From Elysia chlorotica (taxonomy: Eukaryota > Mollusca > Gastropoda > Plakobranchidae), in contig RQTK01000084.1 in assembly GCA_003991915.1 (NCBI GenBank), positions 765,161 through 829,160 of the forward strand: a stretch of 64,000 nt of DNA, given 5' to 3'. Shown in pieces: positions 1 to 64,000 of this stretch (position 1 is the first letter of the stretch; every line of letters starts with the position of its first letter). The translations under genes were made by a program, and so were the position numbers. The notes under the pieces are model-generated. The model was given only the letters and a program-made list of their open reading frames with translations. It was not told the origin of the DNA and searched no databases.

Positions 1-1348
1 CTAGAGATAATTTTGTCTCCAAAGGAGTTACGATCAGAGGGGTTGTGTAGATAGTAGATTTATTAAAACTGTAACTAAAAAAAGAGCAATAATTTGGCTA
101 TATCTATGGTATAACTGTAATAACAAGTTGAAGAAGAGTCTTGGTGTACATTAATTTTAAAAGATTTGGTGTATTAAAAGAATAATATTGATTTAATCAT
201 TGATACAAGTGTATGAGATAAACGTGTAATATGCCCTTGTCATTGAGTGTCAAACGTAATTACAGTCATCTCAGTAATGTGTACTTTGCTTTTGTACAAA
301 ACTCAAAGAAAAAAACAGTTAAAACCAGACATATTAAAAAGAAATAAAGTATCCAATAAACCAATTCACAAAACTATTTGTAATGCAGTCATGCATTGAA
401 TGGGTCCAAAATGAAAATAATCATAACAAAATGAACCCCACAATCAGGTGTGTATTGATAACATCAATAGATCTATAATATTGTTTGTATAAAGTCTATT
501 TTGTTGGAGCACATCTGAACCAGTGGCTAAAAAGTGAAACAGAAAAACATACTATTTTGAACTCGCCATAATACAGCAAGGACAGCCTGTAAACTGTCAT
601 TGGCTTTATTTTCGAGTAATAAATTGTTGGCAGATCTGTTGTGTGCAAATTTACTGGTAAATCACTTTTAGGATATTTGGCAATGCTTTAAAAGTGATTC
701 GGAATAAACAGATTAACTTACAAAAACTCACAAACATAGCAGTGTAAAATCTCAAATCTTAAACATCATTTTTGTACATTGAGCTACAGACATTTTTGAG
801 GCTACTGAAAACTAGTTGAAGTTGGATACTTCAGTCAAACTGTATGTTAGCAAATCACTAATCCATTTGCTTAAAAACTAGGTTTTGAAAGATTGATAAG
901 CCATTGAAAAGTAGTTTGAGCTAGACACGAAAGTCATAGTACTCGTTAATTACACCACAAGTCATTAATTCCTTGCGACAAAACTAGGTATTACCTAGTG
1001 AAATGGTATAATATGTGTGTTTGATGTCAAGAACTAAAGAAGTACTGACATTAAGTATATTATTAAGTAACTGCATCCCAAATGAGTTAAGTTGCAGTCA
1101 ATACATTATCTACAAATTCTTCTATAAGGACAGAAAATATTACCAGAAATATTAGGCTTACTTTTAAGTGGCGCAAATACTTCACCAATCCAGTTTGACT
1201 TTTATCCCTGTTTCCATAACTTTTCTTTTGAAAATGAGTCTGAACCACAACTAGACTCATGTTGTCAGATTGCTACACAATTGCAGTATTATAGTATAAC
1301 AGTATATATTGTATATCAGGCCCCAAACAAGTGTAAACAATTACGTAC
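1..1348. other. Intronic sequence of the SETX-like gene, no exon recognised
   Basis: AT-rich sequence downstream (on the minus strand) of the Walker A exon. Neither strand shows a helicase motif, a long open frame or a clear repeat. It is taken as intron. Confidence 0.5.
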
Positions 1349-15583
<14,235 letters not shown>

Positions 15584-15704
15584 AGTTGAAAAGTGAAAAA
15601 TACTCCTCACATTAATAAAGAGATTCTCAGTTTCACTCTCAGGAAATCAGCATTGATGCATGAGCACTCCCATCTGGTAATTTTGAAAATTTTGAAATGC
15701 GTGT

Positions 15705-15737
15705 GTGGGGAGTGGGGGGGGGGGGGTGGGGGGGGGG
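15705..15737 (+). other. G-run tract (G-quadruplex-capable)
   Basis: Long runs of G on the plus strand interrupted by single A or T, about 120 bp upstream of the SETX-like ATG. The G-rich strand is the transcription template. Length may be affected by homopolymer sequencing error. Confidence 0.6.
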
Positions 15738-17079
15738 TAAAAATAATGTTAAGTAACAGATGACTTGAAAAGCAAATAGATATCTATATTTATGGAGTTC
15801 ACTTTAAAGAAGTTTTATGTAGTATACAATATTCATTCAATACTTATAAACATGCAAAATTAAATTTTCGTTCAAATAAACATACAGTTTATATAAAATA
15901 ACAAATGCTTCTATTTTGGAAGTTTGCCTTCGATGAGCTGTAAACAACAGATAGGATTGTTCAGAGGTATAAGTTTCAATCAACACTGATGAGAGAAGTT
16001 AAAATACGGAAAAACAGGTATTTCCGTATAATTAGGAACCGTACAGAAGAAACCTGGAAAACATGATGTCTTTTTGGGCCTCGTGCTAATTAGGCCTGTA
16101 CATCATTTTTCTCTCTAGGCTAACCTAAACTTAAAAAAAAACAGCACTTAATGAATCTAGCCTTTGAAAATCAAATTAAAGTAATATTTCACTTATATAT
16201 AGCCTTTAACAATTTCAGTAACTTGCCCGTTTAACCGGCTCAAAAGCCAGTCCAAAAAGTAACTTAAGTCAGTATATTAGATCTTGTTAGTGAACGAAAT
16301 ATACGAAGCCAGTGAGTGTTTCAACTTCCTTTTTAACTAGAGCTGGGGCATGCTTTAATATACTTTTGGTGATTTATTAGACATAAACAAGAAGCCTCTA
16401 GTGTCTTGCAAACAGAGTTGTATCTTACGTCGATCATACAGCATGATGTCATAACAACAATGAACCATTTAACACCCAAGAAAGTCTCAAAACCTGAAAG
16501 CAGATGATTTTGTTGACTTCGCCGTGACAGACTGATAGTATACCAAAATGACGTTGATCACATTTCCGAAGGCATTTTAACATTCCAATAAATTTTCGAC
16601 CAATTGTGGACACATTTCTTGCCATTAACTCATAATTTTTTTGAGGATCCTCTTGAAATTTGTTGTGCAAAATTTTTGTAAAAAATTGTAACTAACAAAA
16701 ATACTGTGCAGTGCCCTATAATTGGCGCACAAAAGTTCATATAAGAATTTAGAAATTGTGTGTTCTTGTTCTGTAACATAAAATTTTAAACAGGACTACA
16801 CAAACATAGATATGGGTAGGCCGACATTGTAAAACTAAAACATGTTTGTTTGTTTGTTTTCACCTGGCTATGAAATTCAGTTTCGAATTTTGTGGCAAAG
16901 CACAGGAACCAGCCATTAGTGACTTTTGTTAGCTTGATGACTTGCATGTGCACTAAAGTTTTCAAAATCGATCTTGGCCTGCAACTGCAGGTTGCATCAT
17001 ACCATCAACCTATGCTACATTTCTAGACATTTTAGCACGAAGGCCGAGGCTAAAAATAGCTCAATCATGTGTGCGTGTG

Positions 17080-17091
17080 TGCGCATGCGCA
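17080..17091. promoter_or_regulatory. NRF1-type binding site
   Basis: Perfect palindrome TGCGCATGCGCA, the consensus of the animal transcription factor NRF1, which marks CpG-rich promoters of housekeeping genes. It lies about 1.5 kb upstream of the SETX-like start codon, in the only CpG-richer patch of the intergenic region. Confidence 0.45.
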
Positions 17092-17440
17092 GGCTCTACC
17101 CTATGCAGCAACGGATTGCACAGTGAGCGCCCGCAACATGCGACAAACAGGTCACTGATCCGGATTCTCTGCGATGCCTAGAGGAATACCTAGGGCCTAG
17201 GATAGTTCGAATTTGGACACTCTCCGGCAAAACACAAACTCTGGTTATAAAGCACAAATACTCTGGCGAAACACGAACACATGCAAATTCGGGAGTCATG
17301 GGTGCAAACGGAATTGCGTTCCATCACTTCTGGATTTGGCGAGCAGTATCCAGCTCTATCGCACGACAGCATTATTTATTGTAGGGGGTATGAAATAAAT
17401 GGAAGCTGTGAGAGACTTTTAGCCTGTAAAACGTAAGTAG

Positions 17441-17858
17441 CAGATTCTGGGCACTCCTTGAGTTTTGTGGTCCCTAGAATGTAGGCGATCAAATGGGTGG
17501 GAGGCCGGAATTCGATTATTAAAATTGAATAAAATACAGTTCAGCTGTACTCGCTGTCTTTTTGTCATTTTGTTCTTTTATCAAAATTGAATAAAATACC
17601 TGCCAGCTGTACTCTCTTTCTTTTTGTTGTAAAAAAAAAAAAAAATTAAAATTGAATACCTACCAGCTGTAGGCTACTCCCTGTCTTTCTGTTATTTTTT
17701 TTTTTATTGTACATGTATTGGCATGATTTGTTTGGTTCATAAAGATAGATTTGATTGTATTCAATTGTTTATTTGGACACGGGTTGAAAGCCCACCAAGC
17801 CAATTTTTGATTGCCCACAGGCTAGGGACCACAAAAGTCAAGGAGTGTTAAATTCTGT
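17441..17858. mobile_element. Short element with terminal inverted repeats (MITE-like)
   Basis: The 26-bp ends at 17452-17477 and 17822-17847 are inverted repeats of each other with one mismatch (CACTCCTTGA... / ...TCAAGGAGTG); similarity extends outward to about 17441 and 17858. The interior (about 340 bp) is AT-rich and carries a three-copy tandem repeat. No open frame, so non-autonomous. Target-site duplication not clear. Confidence 0.55.
17521..17705 (+). repeat. Three-copy tandem repeat, unit about 62-65 bp
   Basis: Units start at about 17521, 17583 and 17648; each has AAAATTGAATA, then CCAGCTGTA (CAGCTGTA in the first), then CTGTCTTT or CTTTCTTT. It lies inside the inverted-repeat element. 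Confidence 0.7.
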
Positions 17859-18522
17859 TTTTTTAAGTGCCAAGTTCCAGTAATTTAAAATGCTACTGTA
17901 GTGAAATAGTTAAAAATGTAATAAATTGATATTTCAGAAATAAATGCTTGAATGATGATATGCAAACCTTGAATGTTTGTGCCAACAAACTGTAGTGTAA
18001 GAGTGCCTCTAGACATTAGGCTACTTGATCGTGACCAACGAAGTCTAGTAGAACTAGACTATATCAGAAGCCCAGATATTGATCAACGAAGTCTAGAACT
18101 AGATCTAGAGCAGAGACGATGAATTAAACTTAAGTAAGATTTCCACAAATAGAAGCACTAGATCTAGATTCAACTTCGAACGCCGAAGTGATAGTGTTGC
18201 AGTGTCTGTTTTCACTATCTATCAGTTTCCACTTTGCATTTTGCAGTTTAGCAGCCAAATTAATTTGTTACTTTTTTCGGTTTCATTTTTTGTCGTTTCG
18301 TTTTTCCAAGAATATGCATAGCAGTGTGTTTTTTCTCAACAAATCGTGAATTTCGCTATAGCCAAGCGTGATTTTTTGAAGTGTGTATTACCCGAGTCTG
18401 TGGTACATGTATTGAAACGGTCAACGCTCTTATTAAGGGATCAGAGTTTGATTTGAGAATATAGACAAAATCGAACATACCGACATACGATTGGATATTT
18501 CGCTTCGATGAACTTCGCGCCC

Positions 18523-18524
<2 letters not shown>

Positions 18525-18567
<43 letters not shown>

Positions 18568-18869
18568 AGAAAAGAGAGAGGGGAGAGAAAGGAGGAAATA
18601 AATAAATAAAGAGACATAGATAGGGGAGAGTTGGGAGAAAGAGAGATAGAGGTTTAGAGAGAAAGAAAAAGTGGGGGTGAGAGGGTCAGAGATAGAAATG
18701 AAAGAGAATGGTGAGATAGAGAAAGTGTATAGGGGGAAAAGAGAAATGGGATGGAGAGAGGGGGCGAGAGTGAGAAAGAAAAAGAGAGAGAGAAATCAGA
18801 GAAATAGAGAGAGAGGGGCTGGGAGGGAGAAGGAAAAGAGCAGGAGAGACAGAGAGAGAAAGAGAGAGT

Positions 18870-18951
<82 letters not shown>
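18525..18951 (+). repeat. (AG)n-rich low-complexity tract
   Basis: Pure AG at about 18525-18560 and 18870-18951 with purine-rich sequence between; the right-hand run abuts the dispersed repeat copy 2. Confidence 0.9.
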
Positions 18952-18954
<3 letters not shown>

Positions 18955-19290
18955 CGCGTACCCTTTTAGAGTCTGTTAACAATTTAGTGGGTTGAAAAAT
19001 CAGGGTGCTTGTTGAATGGTCAAGTCACGTTACTCCTTAATGATGATTGTATACCTACCCACTCTCCCGTAACGAAACAGCGAGGGTAGGGGTCTAGGTT
19101 CGTCGTTTAAATTCTCAATGTAAACCTCGTTGAGTTTCCTGACTGTAGACCCACAGGCGCCGCGAGTCGGCGTGACAAAGAGATAGAGGAAGGGATCTTA
19201 AATGGCTGTAGCCTACTTTGTAAAGGTTCACAGGCTCGTGTATGCTCATCCCCATCTATCCAAAATTAAAGCAGCGAAAGAGGACCACAA
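18870..19290 (-). repeat. Dispersed repeat with (CT)n tail, copy 2
   Basis: Inverted copy of the family at 3594-4142, again ending ACTCTAAAAGGGTACGC followed by a long (CT)n run on the same element strand ((AG)n on plus). The shared tail suggests the microsatellite is part of the element. Confidence 0.65.
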
Positions 19291-19499
19291 AAGAAACAGT
19301 GATCTCGCGTAGCTCGTATCAGCAGTGCTGTGCATTGACGAGAAGGAAGTACGAGCTTTGAATCTCAGCCGGTACACTCTGAAGAATGTATACGTCAATG
19401 GGTAGGTCTTCCCTCGTCTGCGTGTTGTTTTCTTCGAGAATCCAAGCGGTCCTTTGTTTGTTAGTTTCATAACGTCCAACGGCAATAACTAGACTATCT

Positions 19500-21500
19500 T
19501 GTGGGTGGATCTCATGATTGATGCCGCCAAGTATTTCCTTGGTATTCCACCTAATTTTAAAAATATATGATTTATTAGTACATATATCAGTACCAGTACG
19601 TATACCGGCACCAATCAGATTGATAGGCCCCCTAATTCACGTTAAATATTAAAACTTGATCAAATGTGTTGATTTTCCAGATTTTAATTTTCTTCAGAGT
19701 TTTATTCTTTTCAAACAAATTTTTTTAAGAATAAATTATAATTACAAATAATTATAATAAATGTTCCCTATTTACAATGTGTACCAGCATGGTAAATGCA
19801 GTTTAGTTTTGTTTCTCTTTTACGATATAATGGTTCGTACTAAAAATAAAAGTGTCACTTTTCTAATTGATTTTTTTGGGGTAATATTACAATATTTAAG
19901 ATGAATTATAGTCAGAGGCAGAAGAGACAAACTAAGTTTTTGATCCAAGCATTTCATATTATTTTTCTGTATATTAGTGTGAGATCTATCAATAGGGTTA
20001 GAGAAGCCAGGTTATCTATACCGCCATCATAAATGTTCATGATTCTTGAATTGGGTAATATTTGTTGTAAAAAACAGTTCCATTTCGACAGCATCCTTGA
20101 TATGCGTGTATTTTGTAAAAAAGAGAATGACGAAGAGTCCTTTTTAATTTTACGCTTTTAAGCAAAACTAATAAGCAGCGTGTATATTACATGCATTTCA
20201 TGATAGGAACTTATGTTTCCTTCTAGTACAAACGAAAACAGCTTTACCTAGAGCGGGGCGAACGTTGGTCTACGGGTCGGGACAGTCGCGATCAGGAACT
20301 TTGTGTTTGTATGCAGTGTTACGTGTATTCTTGTATATGCATGAAGAGGTGTGTGTCTTTAAATAAGAATTATGTATGTTTGGCAGTGTACTATTTCAAT
20401 AACTTTACACGTGACCGTAAAACGCTCATTTTATTTTTTATTATCATTATTATTATTATCATCACTATTTTTTATGTCACACATGTACAACTGGTGTATT
20501 TATGTATGTACAACCAAGAACAAATTCCCTATGGGATAATAAAGGATTATCTTATCTTTTCTTACACTAAGTGTGTGCCAAATTTGTGTGCTTCCATGAC
20601 TAAGGCCTATCTTAGTTCAAAATAAAACCTTGACTAGAATATTTTGTTTTGAACATACTATAAGATTTTACGGTGAAAAAAAAACACACAAAACAACAAC
20701 AACAACAACAACAAAAACAAACAATTACTATGGATACCCAACCTAAGGCCAAACCTGAAGCTATGACGTTAATATATTCTAGATTTTTTTTCATTAAAGA
20801 TAAAGTCTCAGTGAAGTGTGTTTCTTCACTATACCGTTCTTTTCTTCTCCAACACCAAATATAGCAGCCCTTTTCACTTACAATAATGGGCATTTTAGGC
20901 GATTGTTTATTTTTTAAATTTACTTCAGTGCCTCTAACCAAATGTCAAAACTATCATCTTTGCTAAATGAATGTTTCAAATTTCAGATATTGATATTCAA
21001 TGCTGGCTGTATTGTGAACTTATCTATATAAAAAAAAACCGCAAGAATGGAACAAAACAAATTTCTTATTAAAAAGTTATGTTAACTCCCTTGTAGTTTG
21101 GTCAATGTAGCATAAAAATCCAATATAAGCGAAAAAAGAAAAATGAACAAACATTAAAAAAGAATAAAAATCAAACCTAAAATAGTTTGCTCTCCTGATG
21201 ATAATGAAAAATGTTTTAGTAGGGCGGTCCCAAATAGAAAAATCTATTTGAAGTGTGATTGTATTACAAAATAGCCAGGAATCTTTAAATTTGACTTTTA
21301 AAGTTCTAAATAATGCAGTATTACAATGACTACTCCTGAAGATTCCTATAATTTTGGCAACTGCACCAAGTGAGATTAAGCCTCTGACCTAATGTTCTTT
21401 AATTATGAGCACTACTGTACAGTACAAATTGAAACATCTCCCGACCCTTCCTAAATACAAATACATACTATGAATACAAATTATGAATTATGAATCTACT
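19500..21500. other. Intergenic AT-rich DNA
   Basis: Apart from the LINE-like tail at 20290-20560 and an ACAACA-type A-rich run at 20690-20720, no gene or repeat is recognised on either strand. Confidence 0.4.
20290..20560 (+). mobile_element. Candidate non-LTR retrotransposon 3' tail
   Basis: TATT/ATC-rich segment ending AATTCCCTATGGGATAATAAAGG, cut here to its key words: AATTCCC, TATGGGATAATAAAG. This type of 3' end is common to non-LTR elements in aquatic invertebrates. No reverse transcriptase frame remains. Confidence 0.4.
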
Positions 21501-24500
21501 GACTTATGAGAGCTGCAGCTGTCAAAATAATCTGCTTCACCCATATTCCAAATTTGTGAGTTTTCTTACAACCCCATTTATATTCTGTTATGCTTTGTTC
21601 CACAGTTTGTTTGTCTTTATTGATTTTTCAATTTTACTGAATAATGATATCTCAGTGGAGACTTGTTTTGAATGACAATTGCTTTAAAAGTTTGAATCAA
21701 GGAAAATACCCAGAATATTTGTCACAACAAATAAGCACTCTATTTTCTTTTTCCAGCAAACAAAACATTTGTTAGCAAATTTAAGTCTGATACAAAGTTC
21801 CTTTGGATAATTGTTGAATTTTATTTGGTAGAAAAAAAGTCAGTCATGCATAATCAGTAAATAGATGTACAAGATATATTACCATATAGAGATTTATAAA
21901 AAATGAATCAATACAATAAAGCAGCGAAAAAGTATCATATTAGGCCTAGATAAACGAAAGTTATGAAAAAAATAACTTACCTGATAGGCTACTACATAAT
22001 GTAACGTGATTTAATATTTTAGATTGAAATAATTTTCGAAGAAAATTTGATCGCCATCATTCAGAAAATCAATCCTGCCATAAAACAAAAACCTTATTAT
22101 CCAATAAGTTTTATCATAATTAATTAATGTGCTTTAAAATATATTGACAAGAATACCCTCATTTTTTATCTATGAATTGAGTTCCTTCATTTTGCCTCTT
22201 AAAAAACTGGCAATCTTTCACGCTCTTCTAAAAAATGAGTAGAGAACAGTGTTTTTACCATTACTTTAAAGTCAAATGAAGCTGTTTTTCAAAATTAAGA
22301 GGGATGCATTTTAGTGCTTTTATCAAAGAATAGGGAAACGGCGTAAATTTTTCAGATTAATAACTTTTAATTTTGTACGAAAAATGTGCTTTGTACTTCT
22401 ATTTCTTAACCGTATATGTACATCTATATGTAGGTATGTGAAGTATTTTCAATATCACTGTGACAATATTGATTGTTGAAATCAAATAATTATACTCTTT
22501 ATATATAGAGGACAAAACAGTACTTTTTACTAACGACACAACAGATAATGTTTGAGCAAAACATTACTCTTGAAGTTATAGGAAATATTACCTCATACTT
22601 CAGAAATCATGGTAATAAAGTCCTCAAGATTTCAACAGATTGCAATAGAATGCATTTATCAAAAGAAAAAAGGAATGAATCAATTGGTTTTACGACTTTT
22701 TTTTCTTTCAAAGACTTAACCTTCAATAAAAAAAACAACAACAACAGCATTACATTTTCTGCATAATTAGAAAAACAAAACAAAAACAGAGCCAAACTTT
22801 TGTTGTAAAATCATTTTGAAAAATCAATTAAAATTAAAAAAAGGAAAAAAATAACAACATATTTTAGAAAAAAATCGGAAAAGACACTGTATGAAAAAGA
22901 TATGCTTTGAATTTCACTATCTCTACTATAAGACGTAAAAATGAACATTGTATGTGCTCAGTGTGAACCAAATAGGCCCTAATCTTAAAAATGTGTATCT
23001 CCATGTTGTACAAAGTAGCTTTATTTCCTACCATGAAGTTGGGAGTGACAAAAATTTCAAATGCATTAAAAAGTAGGAAGTCAGCTGTAAAATTTACATG
23101 CATGGGTATATAATTTCAAAGCTGATTATGAGGCTATTTTCTTTATATCATAGGCTTGCAGCAAGGCATTGTTCAAAGTACAGTTTATTTAACAGATTTA
23201 ACAAATTACAGTTCAGCAAGATCAAAGTTTGGAAAAGATCACAAAATTGTATTCACAGGAGATAAATCAATATCAGTGAATAAAACAATAGCATTTCAAC
23301 ATGCAAAAAAACAACAAAAAACGCTACAACAATAAGAAGCATCAGGTTTATAACAAACATTGTTTAGTCATTACTACCTCAATGACAAAAGGAAAAAAAA
23401 ATTGAAATGACAAAAAATGTTGAAAAATTTTATTAAACAAAGAGATTCTGGTATTTTTAAACTTCATTCAAATTAATGGTACAAAAAAACACACACACAC
23501 ACAAAAGAAAAAGAATCAGAACAAAGTGAAACAAAGCACAACCCCCCCCCCCCCTTAAAACATTAAAAAAAAACAACAGAAAAGAACAAAGCACCCTTTT
23601 TTTTTGTTGTTGTTGTTTTTTTGTTGAACAACCCAACACGAAATAGAAAAGAAAATATTCAAATAAATAAGGGCAAGATGGAGCATACATCTCTTTTCAA
23701 AAGCAGCCCAGATAAGCAGAATATGCCATGAAATCCACTTATATGACAATCACTTTTTCATTAAGCCCTTTATGTATATTGTTCAGTGGTTTAAATTTTT
23801 GTCAAATTATAACAGAGTGTATAAAAACACAAGGCACAAGGAACAAAAATATACAGGTTGAGTGCAAGTTGTAAAAAATACACAAACTAATGCACTAACT
23901 CAATGACAAAAGGAAAAAAAAAATATTTTGCAAGATTTATATCTCAATCTTTTCAAACCAATCAGTTCTTGGAGTGCAAGTAAGAGGTCTTCTACAACTT
24001 CCTGATTAAGATGTAATTATAAACATTCCTAGTATACCTCTTTTTATACATGCTATTTACCAGAATATTTTAATTCTAATGTGCATAACTTAGAGTGATA
24101 TTAATACAGATTCTGCTTACAGCGTTTAATTAAATATACATTGTAAAAGGCTGTAAAAAGAAATATCATATAGCTGAAAAAAATGGCTTTAGTTTTTTAA
24201 TAAATGAAAATTACAATAAACCAACTCTACACAGCCTATTCCTAATACCATCTAAGGTCCCTCAAGCATTTAAGATAATGAAATGGAATTGAGCTTTCTT
24301 TTTTGGTATCCATGAATGCATGTACTGAATTCATAAACATCTACTCATTATATGATTATAATATATACGTTTATGTGTGAACTAAGTTTCAAATGAATAT
24401 ATCATAAATTAAAGTATCAACTTATGGAAACACTTTTAAAGAGAAATCATAAGCTGCCAAGGACAGGTTTATAGAACAGATAAATTTTTATCCGTTTTAT

Positions 24501-25096
24501 AGCATGGTCCTCACATTTTTTTTTCGCAATAGTACAAAGAGTTCAATAAACTTCTCAGAATGCATAAGTTTTAAAACATACATGTCATGCGCACAGCCTT
24601 TTAAATAGTATGGTATAGTTATAATTGCATTTATGATAAATACATTTTTCCTTTTTTTTTTTTTAAATTTTTTTTTTTTACCAAGTACCACATTAATAGG
24701 TGACAATGATCACTTTTTCCTTTTTCCCCATTTGGGCTTATCTATCCCATTAGAAATGTTTTTTCCCCATTTAATACCACAAATTAAGCAATAGCCTCAC
24801 AAGACGCTAAAACAATTTAAATAGGTCAATACTGCCTGGGAATGAAGCTTGTTATAAAATATTATTTGTGACAATACAAACATATACAAAAAGAAAATAG
24901 ATAATCACAATATAAACCTCTTCACTTGCATTCTTTAAATACATGTATGTGTAAAGTTTTGATAATCAATAGGTAAGTGTCTAACCTTCAAAAAATCTAT
25001 ACTTCCTTTTTTTTTTCAATATGCATAAACTTTGGCCTGTTTACAGTTTGCTCCAAATTTTATGTTGTAGAAATGGTACTTGAATTTGAAAAAAAA
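21500..25096 (-). other. Probable 3' UTR and downstream flank of the anoctamin gene
   Basis: About 3.6 kb of AT-rich sequence without supported coding exons. Several AATAAA words occur on the minus strand (for example at 23428-23433 and 23183-23188), so the polyadenylation site cannot be fixed. It holds A- and C-runs (C-run 23541-23554). Confidence 0.4.
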
Positions 25097-62737
<37,641 letters not shown>

Positions 62738-64000
62738 CTGAATGAGTGGGCGGGGCCTTGCGTCCTTATTTAGTCAAGGAGGCGTGGCACCAGATGTCAA
62801 TCGTACATGCAGCCATTTAGTTATAACATGCGATGGTGTGTCCGTAAGGGGAGTGGGTGTGTCAAAATCAAGGGAGTGCGGGGGGAGACAAGCATGCGAA
62901 GGTGAGTGTGTAACAAAATCGTGGGTGGACATGATGCAAGGGTAATGAAAAAAAACCAACGTAACAACACACCAAAACAAAAAAAATGTCACTCTACAAC
63001 ACACCCCTAACTCAATCCAAAACAAAAATTAAAAATCACACAGAGCAATAATAAAAACCACTAAGACAAAATAAAACAAGAGAATGGGAAAACGAGAAAT
63101 GAAGTATGCGACAGAGAAAAACTACCGACAATAGACATCTCATCTTTGGTAATCTTTTAAAAAATTACCTAAAGGAATGACTGTTAAAATAGGATCCTAT
63201 TAAGCTTGACAAATGTGATTGTTTCCTGACACACAGTGACAAACTAAGACTTTAACTCTAGCTGTATTTCGAAACTTCGAAGTGGTGAAAAGGGAATAAG
63301 TTGTTTACTTGGTTTGTTCAAATCTAAAAAGTGGTCTCAATGCCGTTGAAAAGAACTGTTCATATGCTATTAAACTGAACTCAACTTCAGTACGCAATCG
63401 AACTTCTAGTGCTCTGTTGCCAGGTTGTAAAGTTGGGCGGGTGTCACGCAGTTTTAAAGTTAGGAGACTAAATTACTGCAACCAGCAGAATATATTGGCA
63501 TATTTACGCCCCGTTATATTTTCTTGTGTACAAAACAATTGCCTGGACTTAAATTTTCACACCGTATGGAATGACCTGAAAGACATCTTATGTTAAACAG
63601 CGCAAACATGTGAGGAATATAATTATGCCAAGACTGAAACATAATGAATCTCAGTCCGACTGATTTACTGCACTCTGTTGGCTATTACGAACTTTGCTAT
63701 CTCAATAAATCGACGCTATTTACCTTCAAACTCTTTTTATGAAAATACGAATTCTTCAATCAATTGCTGTTCCCTACATATTGATAATATTATTCCCTTT
63801 ATTCATTGATGTCTTTGTTTTCTATAATATTATGAAGGACCTACCTTAAAAAATATATAAATATTTCACGTTGCTACGAGTTTATTTATACGTTGAATCT
63901 TATGGTTTTGGCACTACAGATGAAATGTTTCAATAACAGCAACTAAAAAAACAAACAACAACAAAACAAAAGCATCAGCAGCAGTAGCAAAACATATAAT
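62738..64000. other. Upstream intron or 5' flank of the anoctamin gene
   Basis: The missing first anoctamin exon(s) were not found here. A GC-richer patch (62740-62930) directly follows the first modelled exon but shows no convincing coding frame. The plus-strand open frame at 63309-63596 resembles nothing I know. Confidence 0.35.

Larger units (their letters stand above)
15584..17300 (-). promoter_or_regulatory. Probable 5' leader and promoter region of the SETX-like gene
   Basis: Region directly upstream of the start codon. It contains a G-run tract (15705-15737), a short perfect hairpin (ATACGGAAA / TTTCCGTAT at 16004-16012 and 16021-16029) and, at 17080-17091, the NRF1-type palindrome TGCGCATGCGCA within a locally GC/CpG-richer stretch (17040-17300). 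No TATA box or transcription start was identified. An untranslated first exon near 17 kb spliced to about 15.6 kb is possible but not shown. Confidence 0.35.

Noticed and set aside
62742..62945. 67-codon plus-strand open frame in a GC-richer patch
   Set aside because: No recognisable domain or splice context, and it begins immediately beside an antisense candidate exon.

Overview
This is a eukaryotic, AT-rich, microsatellite- and retroelement-rich window with long introns and canonical GT-AG splice sites. Its two genes belong to animal families (senataxin and anoctamin). The AT bias, the long (CT)n/(AG)n and trinucleotide runs and the repeat landscape suggest a marine invertebrate, most likely a mollusc and perhaps a gastropod. 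That placement is inference; no diagnostic locus is present.

Both recognisable genes lie on the minus strand. Left part (1349-15583): the 5' portion of a senataxin-like RNA/DNA helicase. A single 5.9-kb exon encodes about 1970 residues of mostly disordered, acidic, Ser/Thr-rich protein. Six small exons follow, leading into the SF1B helicase core; the last one in the window carries the Walker A motif GPPGTGKS. The gene runs off the left edge. All seven exons join in frame (6735 nt, 2245 codons). The giant exon holds about 14 copies of an acidic-[Y/F]-xxx-TQ-[aliphatic] motif, a candidate array of ATM/ATR and FHA-docking sites, and, near its end, a SILK plus RVxF pair that looks like a PP1 docking module.

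Middle (15.6-25 kb): intergenic DNA holding the probable promoter region of the helicase gene (NRF1-type palindrome, G-run tract), a terminal-inverted-repeat element, copies of dispersed repeats and a LINE-type 3' tail.

Right part (25097-62737, probably continuing beyond 64000): an anoctamin (TMEM16) gene closest to ANO7, with ANO3/4 next, reconstructed here as 25 phase-compatible exons (2702 nt, about 899 residues plus stop). The N-terminal start lies outside the window or was not found. The acidic residues of the TM6-TM8 calcium site are all present. Its introns hold a displaced, non-colinear copy of one coding exon inside a 545-bp duplicated block, a pair of about 1-kb direct repeats bracketing a foreign leucine-rich-repeat exon, 5'-truncated LINEs, tRNA-derived SINE heads and many microsatellites.

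The two genes are neighbours in tandem orientation; nothing in the sequence shows a functional link between them. Exon limits come from reading splice consensus and phase by eye and have not been tested against transcripts.
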